Below, piece by piece: positions 33,841 through 40,894 of a stretch of DNA of 64,000 nt. The stretch lies in NCBI RefSeq assembly GCF_000831645.3, contig NZ_CP012559.1, positions 2,542,001 to 2,606,000 on the forward strand, read 5' to 3'. How positions within the stretch are numbered: position 1 is the first letter of the stretch; each line of letters starts with the position of its first letter. Under the pieces are notes generated by a model. It was not told where the DNA came from and did not search any database. It worked only from the letters and a program-made list of their open reading frames with translations. Source of the stretch: Companilactobacillus heilongjiangensis. Its GTDB lineage: Bacteria > Bacillota > Bacilli > Lactobacillales > Lactobacillaceae. The translations under genes and the position numbers were made by a program.

Positions 33841-35121
33841 ATGACGTTATTTATTACCGGACCGCATCTAATGCGAATCTGCTTTACCTGGGCAATTTTC
33901 TACTACATGTTCAGCTTAATTTATCATTCTAAATTTTCTATTCAACGCAAAACACTCAGTTACTGGGCACTTTGGTTAATTTCGATTACTCTAAATATCT
34001 TCTTATCTGGTTATGCTAACTTGCTTATTGCCATAATTATTTATTTTGTTCTCTGGTCCGACAAGAAAATTGATTATTATCTCATAAATATTATTCTGTT
34101 GAGCTTTCTCGTCAAATTTCTTGCCATCATCATTCCCAGTCCAATTCTGATGCACTTCTTTCCCAGTCCAGACGTTGTCTCATACGGCTTCAATCTAATA
34201 ATCAATCTGATTGAATTTATCTTCTCCATTACATTCGTTTACTTCTATAACTACTTTAAACTAAACGATTTCTTTCAATCACGGGAAAATCCGATGACTA
34301 GTATCGTACTAGGTTACGTCTACATCATTTTTTTCATGTTCCTAAAACTCACCCAACATTTCAAGGCATATGCTGGATTAATTACTGGTATGTTTATTTT
34401 TATCCTCATTCAATGTATTTTTATTATTTTGATCTTCAGTTTTACCAGAAGACGGCAGAGAAAAGTTTATCGCGACCGTTTTTCTGAAGAACAGGTTAAA
34501 AATTTGAAACTTTATACTGACCAATTGGAACACGATCAATTAAAATTACGTCATTTTAAACATGATTATAAGAACCTGCTATTCAGTTTAAAGTCCGTGG
34601 CCGAACAACAAAATTACGAGTTGATGAATCAAGCACTGGATAACCTCGAAAATTATTCTGATGATTATCTAAACAATTTATCAATGGATTTATATCAAGA
34701 CTTAAATAATGTGAAGAACCCTTACCTAAAAAGTCTGCTCATCAGCAAATTAAATACCATCAATCAGAAGAATATCGTCTGTTTTTTCAATTGTACCGAT
34801 GAGTTGAATAATTTACCGATTAATATTTTTGACCTCATACGCCTGTTAGACCGGGCTATCGACAACGCAATTCATTTCACCGAGCGTCAAGAACATGGCA
34901 AAATTCAATTGGCTATCACTCAGGAGAATAATCAGCTGGCATTTTTGATCAATAATACTTTGGCCAATTTACCCACCACTGAGCGAGAACAAGATTACTT
35001 GGAACTGCTTCATATCAAGGAATTAAAGAAAAAATATTCCAATATATTTATTCAGCATAGTAAAAATGCCAAGTGGTTCCGATTCCACATCACATTAATC
35101 ACCAAGGAGGACAAAAAATGA
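33841..35121 (+). CDS. HPK10-type sensor kinase lacking the G-box
   Basis: A 426-residue paralog of the upstream kinase, alignable without gaps from the linker to about residue 380. It keeps the canonical H-box LRHFKHDYKNLLFSL with His241, and Asn342 in the N-box (AIDNAIHF). The G-box region is lost: where the partner has EGFTTKQHHSGLGMV, this protein has only EREQDYLELL, about ten residues shorter. It can probably be phosphorylated but should bind ATP poorly. The gene follows 14 bases after the first kinase and overlaps the regulator gene by four bases. Confidence 0.88.
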   Translation: MTLFITGPHLMRICFTWAIFYYMFSLIYHSKFSIQRKTLSYWALWLISITLNIFLSGYANLLIAIIIYFVLWSDKKIDYYLINIILLSFLVKFLAIIIPSPILMHFFPSPDVVSYGFNLIINLIEFIFSITFVYFYNYFKLNDFFQSRENPMTSIVLGYVYIIFFMFLKLTQHFKAYAGLITGMFIFILIQCIFIILIFSFTRRRQRKVYRDRFSEEQVKNLKLYTDQLEHDQLKLRHFKHDYKNLLFSLKSVAEQQNYELMNQALDNLENYSDDYLNNLSMDLYQDLNNVKNPYLKSLLISKLNTINQKNIVCFFNCTDELNNLPINIFDLIRLLDRAIDNAIHFTERQEHGKIQLAITQENNQLAFLINNTLANLPTTEREQDYLELLHIKELKKKYSNIFIQHSKNAKWFRFHITLITKEDKK

Positions 35122-35867
35122 GTTACCCAATTATCATGTGTGAGGATAATCAAATTCAATTACAACAATTAGATACGTTGGTCGAGAATTATATTCTATT
35201 TCACAGTGACCTCTTCAAAGTTGAACTAACAGCCTCTAAGCCGCAACAAGTCATCGATTATTTGGACCAATCTGAGCCCCAAAATGGTATCTATTTTCTC
35301 GATATCGACCTCAAAGCTGAAATTGACGGCATTCAATTAGCAGCCATCATTCGTAAAAAGGACGTCCAAGCTGAGATTATTTTCGTTACAACTCACGACG
35401 AACTTGCGCCTTTGACTTTGAAACGTAAAGTTGCCGCCTTAGACTTCATCGAAAAAGACCAGCCTTTAGAAGACTATCGTCAAGAAATCTACGATACGCT
35501 CGACTACGCCAAACAAATTATTGATGAAACTCGAACTGTTCAAAAGAAAGGTTTCTCCTTTGAAGTTGGCAGCCAAGTTTACAATTTGGATAAGTCTGAG
35601 GTTATTTTCCTCGAAGCCTCAGATATTCCACACCGTTTGAACCTCGACTCAACTAACGGCAAGTTTGAATTTTACGGCAAGCTAACCGAATTGGAGAAGA
35701 AGTATCCCTTCCTATTCAGAATTAGCCGTTCTTGTCTGATCAACCCTGAGAACATTCATCACGTTGATTTTTCAATTCGGGAAATCGGTTTTAGTGACGG
35801 CACAACACAGAAATTTTCTATCGGAAAATCTAAGAAGCTCAAAAATATCATTCAAGAAACGCTCTAA
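35118..35867 (+). CDS. LytTR-type response regulator (AgrA/PlnC-like)
   Basis: A 249-residue protein: a receiver domain with acidic pocket CEDN (residues 8-11) and phospho-accepting Asp in YFLDIDL (about residue 62), then a LytTR DNA-binding domain (about 145-245) with RISRSCLINPENI. An AAGGAGG site selects the ATG at 35118, and an ATGA overlap couples it to kinase 2. Such regulators bind direct repeats near promoters; one strong candidate is at 26634-26663. Confidence 0.93.
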   Translation: MSYPIIMCEDNQIQLQQLDTLVENYILFHSDLFKVELTASKPQQVIDYLDQSEPQNGIYFLDIDLKAEIDGIQLAAIIRKKDVQAEIIFVTTHDELAPLTLKRKVAALDFIEKDQPLEDYRQEIYDTLDYAKQIIDETRTVQKKGFSFEVGSQVYNLDKSEVIFLEASDIPHRLNLDSTNGKFEFYGKLTELEKKYPFLFRISRSCLINPENIHHVDFSIREIGFSDGTTQKFSIGKSKKLKNIIQETL

Positions 35868-35896
35868 TTTGATTCAGGAACAAATCTACCCTATTT

Positions 35897-35932
35897 CAAG
35901 ACATCTTAATTCCAATAATTTTCGTTGATGAT
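35897..35932. promoter_or_regulatory. Second copy of the kinase-operon upstream element
   Basis: TCAAGACATCTTAA and TTCGTTGATGA in the same spacing as at 32394-32432, about 50 bp before the next gene. Confidence 0.45.
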
Positions 35933-35980
35933 AAATTGAGGGTGTAATAAGAACAATTCAATTTAAAGAAGGTCATTATT

Positions 35981-36583
35981 ATGTTGAAATTTGGTAAAAA
36001 AATAACATACAGAGCACTCTTGATTAGTTTGTTAGTTGGTTTTCTACCGGGAAGTGCGGCTGGAGACATTCTCAACTCATTACCAATAGGCTTACTAGTC
36101 GGACTAGCATTTTTCTTGTATGTCTTCTTCGCTTATTATTTTCCCAACGTGCCAACGCTATTTGTTTATTGGACGGCAGATTCTGACGAAATCAGATATT
36201 GTGATATTAAATCTTGGAAAAATCGTCTTTTAGGTATGGTGGCTCCTTTCGCTGCCAAAATGGTGACAATTAAAAAGAGTGATATTAAGTCGGCTACAGT
36301 CGTTGGTGATTTGAGTGGCAACTTCGCTATGCCAATGGCAATTCCATTCAGCCCTGGAGTAGCGGTTCTTTCACCAGTCCTTTCAATGATCCATCATCCA
36401 GATCTTGTTGTTTTAACTATCAAAGATGGCTCGACAGTTGACTTGGATGTTTCCCGTGACTACGCATACAGTCGTGATAATACCCTCGACAAACTGGATG
36501 CTTTCTTCAAAGGATTAGGAAGCATTCCTATCAAAACTGACATCCCTAAAGATAGAAAGCATACTTCCACAAAAACAGTTTAG
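35981..36583 (+). CDS. Two-helix membrane protein with conserved tail (paralog 3)
   Basis: A 200-residue protein with MLKFGKKITYRALLIS at the start, two helices (about 11-30 and 35-57), YWTADSDEIRYCDIKSWKNRL, a KKSDIKSATVVG strand, and IKDGSTVDLDVSRDYAYS before a final helix. GAAGGTC precedes the ATG. It lies just downstream of the LytTR regulator and carries the shared upstream element, so it may be a regulon member. Function unknown. Confidence 0.75.
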   Translation: MLKFGKKITYRALLISLLVGFLPGSAAGDILNSLPIGLLVGLAFFLYVFFAYYFPNVPTLFVYWTADSDEIRYCDIKSWKNRLLGMVAPFAAKMVTIKKSDIKSATVVGDLSGNFAMPMAIPFSPGVAVLSPVLSMIHHPDLVVLTIKDGSTVDLDVSRDYAYSRDNTLDKLDAFFKGLGSIPIKTDIPKDRKHTSTKTV

Positions 36584-36652
36584 TTTTTACCGTTATAACG
36601 ATGGTAAAAGGAATCGTTCATGAATAAATATTTTCAAAGGAAGGTAATTATC

Positions 36653-37240
36653 ATGTTAAAATTCGGTAAAAAAGTTACATATAGACCATTAATTATTAGT
36701 ATATTGTTTACTTTAATTCCGCTAATCCCAGCAATTAAGTTTAATTGGCCACTCGCCTACTTGCTCAGTTTGGTAGTCTTCAGTATTATTTTCTTCGTTT
36801 ATTACCTATTTAACTTACCTACGACTTTCAATTATTGGGAAGCCGATGTCAATGTGATTCGTTATAACGACATGAAAAAAATATCTAGTCGTTTGGTAAT
36901 GATGCTTGCACCTTTCAAGAATCAATTAACCACTATCAAAAAACAAGATATTCAATCCATCACAGTCAACGGCAAACTTGCTAATCCTGATGAAGTTGCC
37001 GTTCCTCTTCAAGTGACAGCTTACTATGCTGTTTTAACGCCAATCCTATCCATGATTAAGAACCCAGTCACTTTGGAACTCACTATGAAGGATGGCCAGA
37101 CGATTAGTTTGAGCGTCGCACGTGATTATGCTTACAGTAATAAAAAGACCATCGAAAAATTAAATCAATTCTTCGACAGTCTCGATGATGCTCAGATTAA
37201 AATTATCAATTATTCCAATCACAAAATCAGCTTTAATTAA
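36653..37240 (+). CDS. Two-helix membrane protein with conserved tail (paralog 4)
   Basis: A 195-residue protein, the closest relative of the preceding gene: MLKFGKKVTYRPLIIS, YWEADVNVIRYNDMKK, KKQDIQSITVNG, MKDGQTISLSVARDYAYS. The ATG at 36653 follows AAGGAAGG; an in-frame earlier start lacks support. Tandem duplication of a membrane-plus-tail protein next to a sensing operon suggests a role in envelope protection, by inference only. Confidence 0.75.
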   Translation: MLKFGKKVTYRPLIISILFTLIPLIPAIKFNWPLAYLLSLVVFSIIFFVYYLFNLPTTFNYWEADVNVIRYNDMKKISSRLVMMLAPFKNQLTTIKKQDIQSITVNGKLANPDEVAVPLQVTAYYAVLTPILSMIKNPVTLELTMKDGQTISLSVARDYAYSNKKTIEKLNQFFDSLDDAQIKIINYSNHKISFN

Positions 37241-37278
37241 AAAAATGCATCTCTTATAATTTAAGAGATGCATTTTTT
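37240..37278. terminator. Bidirectional terminator inside a gene end
   Basis: AAAAAATGCATCTCTTA / TAAGAGATGCATTTTTT with a four-base loop. It serves both converging genes; the last codons and stop of the minus-strand gene lie within the hairpin. Confidence 0.85.
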
Positions 37279-37604
37279 GTACTTAGGATATCTATCAAAG
37301 AATAAGCAGTTTCAAAGCTAGTTGTCCGTTGTTTTATTTGTAAAATTTGGTCCCATAAACGACCAGTATAATCATTGAAAACCAATTTATTCGCATTACG
37401 TTCATGATTGACCTTACTAATGAGTTGATCAATTTTCTTATCAAAAAGTGAACCGCGATATTGTTTCTCTGAGAGTTCTTGGACAGATAGCTTAATAAAT
37501 TGCCCCATCTCTTGATTAACCGCTGATTCATTAATCTGATTGTTAAATGATTCATCGAAATTCATCAATATCGAAAGCAATAACTTCTGTTTAGAATATT
37601 CCAT
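37254..37604 (-). CDS. Helical 116-residue protein of unknown function
   Basis: A soluble, probably all-helical protein (MEYSKQKLLLSILMNFDESF, later FDKKIDQLISKVNHERN and LWDQILQIKQR). No transmembrane helix. Its size, charge and helical pattern are compatible with a bacteriocin immunity-type bundle, but I see no decisive motif. ATG at 37604 chosen because GGGTGA lies nine bases before; a GTG four codons earlier is the alternative. Confidence 0.6.
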   Translation of the reverse strand: MEYSKQKLLLSILMNFDESFNNQINESAVNQEMGQFIKLSVQELSEKQYRGSLFDKKIDQLISKVNHERNANKLVFNDYTGRLWDQILQIKQRTTSFETAYSLIDILSTKNASLKL

Positions 37605-37692
37605 TTGTCTTTTCACCCGTATATAAATATAACTGATTTCCTTAATAATAGATATGCTTTAGCTCATTTTTCTATTTAAACTTGTTAAACCT

Positions 37693-37872
37693 GCCGCCTC
37701 CGGTTGCGAGAAAAAATTCACCTGCTATGAGGACCGACTTGAGCCAAGGTCTCAAGTCTCGATTTTGAACTTCGCAAAGACCGCGAATTTCAAAACTCGC
37801 CCTGTGGTGTAATGGCTAAAGCCATAACGCCACCTCCATAGCATGTGAATTTTTCTCGCTACCTCCGGCTAG
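37693..37872 (-). repeat. Cloverleaf repeat copy 15, reverse (pairs with copy 16)
   Basis: Outer arms GCCTCCGGTTGCGAGAAAAA / TTTTTCTCGCTACCTCCGGC. The third hairpin is GACTTGAG / CTCAAGTC, as in copies 2 and 6. The 188 bp spacer to copy 16 is AT-rich with no gene seen. Confidence 0.92.
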
Positions 37873-38060
37873 TATCTTTTAATGACTGAATATATTATCT
37901 CTTTACAAATACCCTTGTAGAATATAACTATTGAACCCGAATTTGCATTTATTCGTATAAATAAAAATTTAACGATGAATTTCTGATACGAACAATCGCT
38001 GTAATAGATTCCGGTGGAGCTTATTTAAATAGTCAAAAATCATCATTTCAAAAAAATACA

Positions 38061-38243
38061 TTAGTTGGAAGAGCTGAGAGTATTCATCTGCAGCGAAAGT
38101 GGCGTTATGGCTTTAGCCATTACACCACCGGGCGAGTTGGAGACTTTCCGGTCTTTGGAAAGGCTTCAACCGAGGTTCGAGACCGCTCTTTGGCTCGGGC
38201 CGTTCCGCGCAGCAGATGAATACTCTCAGCTCTGGAAACGGCA
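38061..38243 (+). repeat. Cloverleaf repeat copy 16, forward
   Basis: Same subfamily as copies 5, 11, 13, 14 and 24. The right end GGAAACGGCATACTTCAATA runs into the presumed promoter of the next small gene (TATAAT at 38273-38278). Confidence 0.93.
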
Positions 38244-38272
38244 TACTTCAATAAACCTTCAATCTTTAGGTG

Positions 38273-38278
38273 TATAAT
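38273..38278 (+). promoter_or_regulatory. -10 box of the small membrane gene
   Basis: Perfect TATAAT, 38 bases before the ATG at 38316. A weak -35 (TTCAAT, 19 bases upstream) lies in the shared extension of the repeat end. Confidence 0.45.
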
Positions 38279-38315
38279 AAAACGTATACATTTTCACTAC
38301 TTGGAGATATTACAT

Positions 38316-38522
38316 ATGAATAAATTGTTTTATAAGACCATCAATTTTTGGTATGCCGTCGCTATGTTCGTTGTCGGCATCATATTTACAGCCCACTCAA
38401 CTGAATCAACTTGGATATTAGTTGATGCCATTTTCTTCATTTCAGCCATTGTTTTCTTACTACTTAGTCTTTTCCGAAAGCCTAAGCCTAAAAAAGATGA
38501 CGATCAGAATCCTATTTTATAG
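38316..38522 (+). CDS. Small two-helix membrane protein (4)
   Basis: A 68-residue protein with two helices (about 8-26 and 32-53) and a basic/acidic tail (RKPKPKKDDDQNP). TTGGAG precedes the ATG. Its stop overlaps the stop of the converging MFS gene by six bases, and a terminator hairpin with T-run lies within that gene's end (38498-38540). Confidence 0.6.
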   Translation: MNKLFYKTINFWYAVAMFVVGIIFTAHSTESTWILVDAIFFISAIVFLLLSLFRKPKPKKDDDQNPIL

Positions 38523-38540
38523 GGCTTTGATCGTTTTTTT
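38498..38540 (+). terminator. Terminator overlapping the end of the MFS gene
   Basis: CGATCAGAATCC / GGGCTTTGATCG imperfect stem followed by seven T. Confidence 0.6.
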
Positions 38541-39767
38541 ATTTGGCACATCAATGGTAAGCATGAAAATTGATAATATCAATATAATCACACCCGTGAT
38601 TCCAAACAGTATAATTGGTGAAACTTTGTCGAATAGTAACCCAAATACTGCTGTTCCGACTGGTGTCAGTACACTTACAGCTGAATTGAAAAAGGCATTT
38701 ACTCGTCCTTGAATCTCAAATGGAATTTTAGTTCTGATATATATCGAGACCGGCATATTTACCGAAGTGACCGATAATCCTAAAATCAACATTGAAATTG
38801 CATATACAACAAACATATTTAATTTTGTAAATAGCGGTAAACAGAATAGGACGAAACTGAAAGTCGTCAGTAAGCCAAAGAGCCCAGTCATTTTAGTTAA
38901 GCTGGCTTTGATATGTTTTACACTCCATAAAATACTTGCTGTTAACATCCCCACCGCTATCACAGCTTGAATTATCCCAAAAAGTGTCGACTTCATTTTG
39001 TACAATGTTACTAAAACATAAGGTATACCAACGTTAATTGCAGCTAAACTGAAATTAGCGATGATTCCGAAAACAGCCATTGATGCCAATATTTTGTCAC
39101 TTTTAATAAATGACAAAGCTTCTTTAGAATCCAAAAGTATTGATTGTTCCTTAGGCTTCTCGTTAGTCTTAACAACCTCCGCAAAATTAAAGTTGAGAAA
39201 TAATATCAAAATCAAAGCTACGATTTCTCCAGCAATATCTAGAACAAAGAATGAAATTACGGGAATTACCGCGAACAATCCTCCACCAAGAATTGGACTA
39301 AACAAACTGGCAATAATATTTACACCTTGTTCTAGAGAAATCAATTTCTGCTGATCAGCTGTTGGTACGACTCCAGTAGTAGAAGCCTTATACGCCGTGG
39401 ATTGAAACGCATCACATAGTTCTAGTAGACCAGAGAGAACAACGATAATCGCTGGAAAATATGTTTTATTCCCAACAATAAACAAGAAATACGTCGCAAT
39501 CGAAAGCACTAAAGTACTGGCAATCTGCGCAATAATAACAATTCTTTTGTGATCGAAGTGGTCGACTAAGTGTCCAATAAAAGGACTAAAAATAAATGAC
39601 AAAAATGGCCCAATAAAAATTATCAATGAAAATAAAATACTCGATTTATAAACTTTGAGCACATACATCCCCAACGCAAATGTAAATAGCTCACTGACAA
39701 AGGATCCTATAAGTAAACTACTAGTAGCTAAAGATATCTGAACCCCAGACTTCCTTTTTCTTTCCAT
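38517..39767 (-). CDS. MFS transporter (multidrug/macrolide efflux-like)
   Basis: A 416-residue protein with 12 predicted helices. The loop GHLVDHFDHKRIVIIAQ (about residues 66-82) is the MFS helix 2-3 signature, and SIYIRTKIPFEIQGRVNAFFNS is the typical helix 10-11 segment of the MefA/enterobactin-exporter-like branch. These proton-driven pumps export drugs or siderophore-like compounds. ATG at 39767 with AAAAGGGA upstream; a start six codons earlier is possible. Confidence 0.85.
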   Translation of the reverse strand: MERKRKSGVQISLATSSLLIGSFVSELFTFALGMYVLKVYKSSILFSLIIFIGPFLSFIFSPFIGHLVDHFDHKRIVIIAQIASTLVLSIATYFLFIVGNKTYFPAIIVVLSGLLELCDAFQSTAYKASTTGVVPTADQQKLISLEQGVNIIASLFSPILGGGLFAVIPVISFFVLDIAGEIVALILILFLNFNFAEVVKTNEKPKEQSILLDSKEALSFIKSDKILASMAVFGIIANFSLAAINVGIPYVLVTLYKMKSTLFGIIQAVIAVGMLTASILWSVKHIKASLTKMTGLFGLLTTFSFVLFCLPLFTKLNMFVVYAISMLILGLSVTSVNMPVSIYIRTKIPFEIQGRVNAFFNSAVSVLTPVGTAVFGLLFDKVSPIILFGITGVIILILSIFMLTIDVPNKKTIKAL

Positions 39768-40053
39768 AATAAGATCCCTTTTCATTTAAATTTGGTTCTA
39801 TTCCATCAAGAAATATCGGTAGATAGTATAAATCTCTAATTTTTTTCTAATCTTATATTTCAACTTGAATTCCTAATAAACTAGCATCAAGCACAAATTT
39901 AGATATGGTAGAATTATAATACAGTGAATAAAAAAAACAATTTTTTAATTAAATTAGAATGTTAATAATATTAAAAACCTTTTAGATACACGTTTCAAGG
40001 CACATTGTTATTTCAAAACGTATTTCAGACATTAAGCCCTCTAATTTTAGCCA
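39768..40053. other. Gene-free AT-rich stretch
   Basis: Between the MFS start and the immunity gene terminator. There is a plus-strand TAGAATTATAAT promoter-like motif near 39910, but no credible frame follows it. No repeat copy seen. Confidence 0.6.
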
Positions 40054-40101
40054 AGAAAAAAGCAGCTAATCTAGAATAATCCCCAGATTAACTGCTCTTC
40101 T
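40054..40101 (-). terminator. Terminator of the immunity-type gene
   Basis: Minus strand: GCAGTTAATCT / AGATTAGCTGC stem followed by TTTTTTC, two bases after the stop codon. Confidence 0.85.
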
Positions 40102-40102
40102 T

Positions 40103-40384
40103 TTACCAAAATAAATGACTAATTCCAGTACCCTTCCAAAACTTCTGATCATCCGCCTGTACAGCTTTCGCCAATACCATAAGATCATTAGGAGCCTTGT
40201 ATTGATGCGTCATAAGATAAGTAGAGATAACCCCACCCAACTTTCGAACGACATCTCGAAATTCCTTACCATCATCCAAATTCTTGTAAGCTAACAATAA
40301 AGCAGAAAACAAACCTTGATCATTCTTAACATTTTCATCCTGAGCCGCATTATCAATCAATTTCATTAATTCATTTTTATCCAT
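40103..40384 (-). CDS. Bacteriocin immunity protein, enterocin A immunity type
   Basis: A 93-residue soluble helical protein. The segment LFSALLLAYKNLDDGKEF, followed by VVRKLGGVISTYLMTHQYKAP and ending in a short hydrophobic tail, matches the four-helix immunity proteins of class IIa bacteriocins (EntA_Im family) in pattern and size. Such proteins protect the cell by binding the bacteriocin-locked mannose PTS complex. No bacteriocin structural gene is seen nearby, so it may be an orphan immunity gene. Monocistronic with its own terminator. Confidence 0.75.
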   Translation of the reverse strand: MDKNELMKLIDNAAQDENVKNDQGLFSALLLAYKNLDDGKEFRDVVRKLGGVISTYLMTHQYKAPNDLMVLAKAVQADDQKFWKGTGISHLFW

Positions 40385-40521
40385 ATTAAAATTGCCTCAT
40401 ATCATTTATTGACTCAATACTACTAAAAACCACTCTTAAACGAAACAAATTGTCTTGAACACACTATTTTTAGGTCCTGAATCTATATATATTAAAGAAA
40501 TAATTTAATAAGAAGGATGAA

Positions 40522-40702
40522 CTAGCCTCCGACTGGGAGTGATTTTCACCCGCTATGGAAGTGGCGTTATGGCTTTAGCCATTACACCACAGGACGTATT
40601 TTGAGACGCGGGTTTCGGCTCAAAATCGAGGGTCGAGACCGCACTGTGGCTCGAGCCGGTCCCATAGCAGGGCGAAAAATCACTCCCAGTCGGAGGCGGC
40701 AT
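40522..40702 (+). repeat. Cloverleaf repeat copy 17, forward, solo
   Basis: Outer arms CTCCGACTGGGAGTGATTTT / AAAATCACTCCCAGTCGGAG pair perfectly. The right end GGCATATTTCAATA has the extended form seen in copies 13, 16 and 23. Confidence 0.93.
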
Positions 40703-40762
40703 ATTTCAATACAAATCCAAGAAACCGTTTTCTACCTATTATATAGCGCGAAAAGGACATCC

Positions 40763-40846
40763 ATGGTATTATTTATACAGCTTATCGAAAGGATGGTATT
40801 CGCAATCATGCGCTTAAAGACTGATATCATTTCAACCAATAAATAA
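40763..40846 (+). CDS. 27-codon upstream ORF of the hflX leader
   Basis: AAAAGGA six bases before an ATG opens a 27-codon frame (MVLFIQLIERMVF...) that ends with TAA six bases before the leader hairpin at 40852-40882. Position and size are those of an attenuation-type uORF. Ribosome-mediated control of an hflX homolog has been reported in Listeria; whether that applies here is inference. Confidence 0.45.
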   Translation: MVLFIQLIERMVFAIMRLKTDIISTNK

Positions 40847-40851
40847 TAAAT

Positions 40852-40882
40852 TGGCATTGTTACCCTGGGGTAATTAGTGCCA
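40852..40882 (+). promoter_or_regulatory. Leader hairpin next to the hflX ribosome-binding site
   Basis: TGGCA / TGCCA outside and TTACC / GGTAA inside form a two-part stem with loop CTGG. CCTGG (40864-40868) can alternatively pair with CCAGG (40883-40887), which overlaps the AGGAGG Shine-Dalgarno. It can therefore sequester or expose the ribosome site. Confidence 0.6.
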
Positions 40883-40894
40883 CCAGGAGGATTT

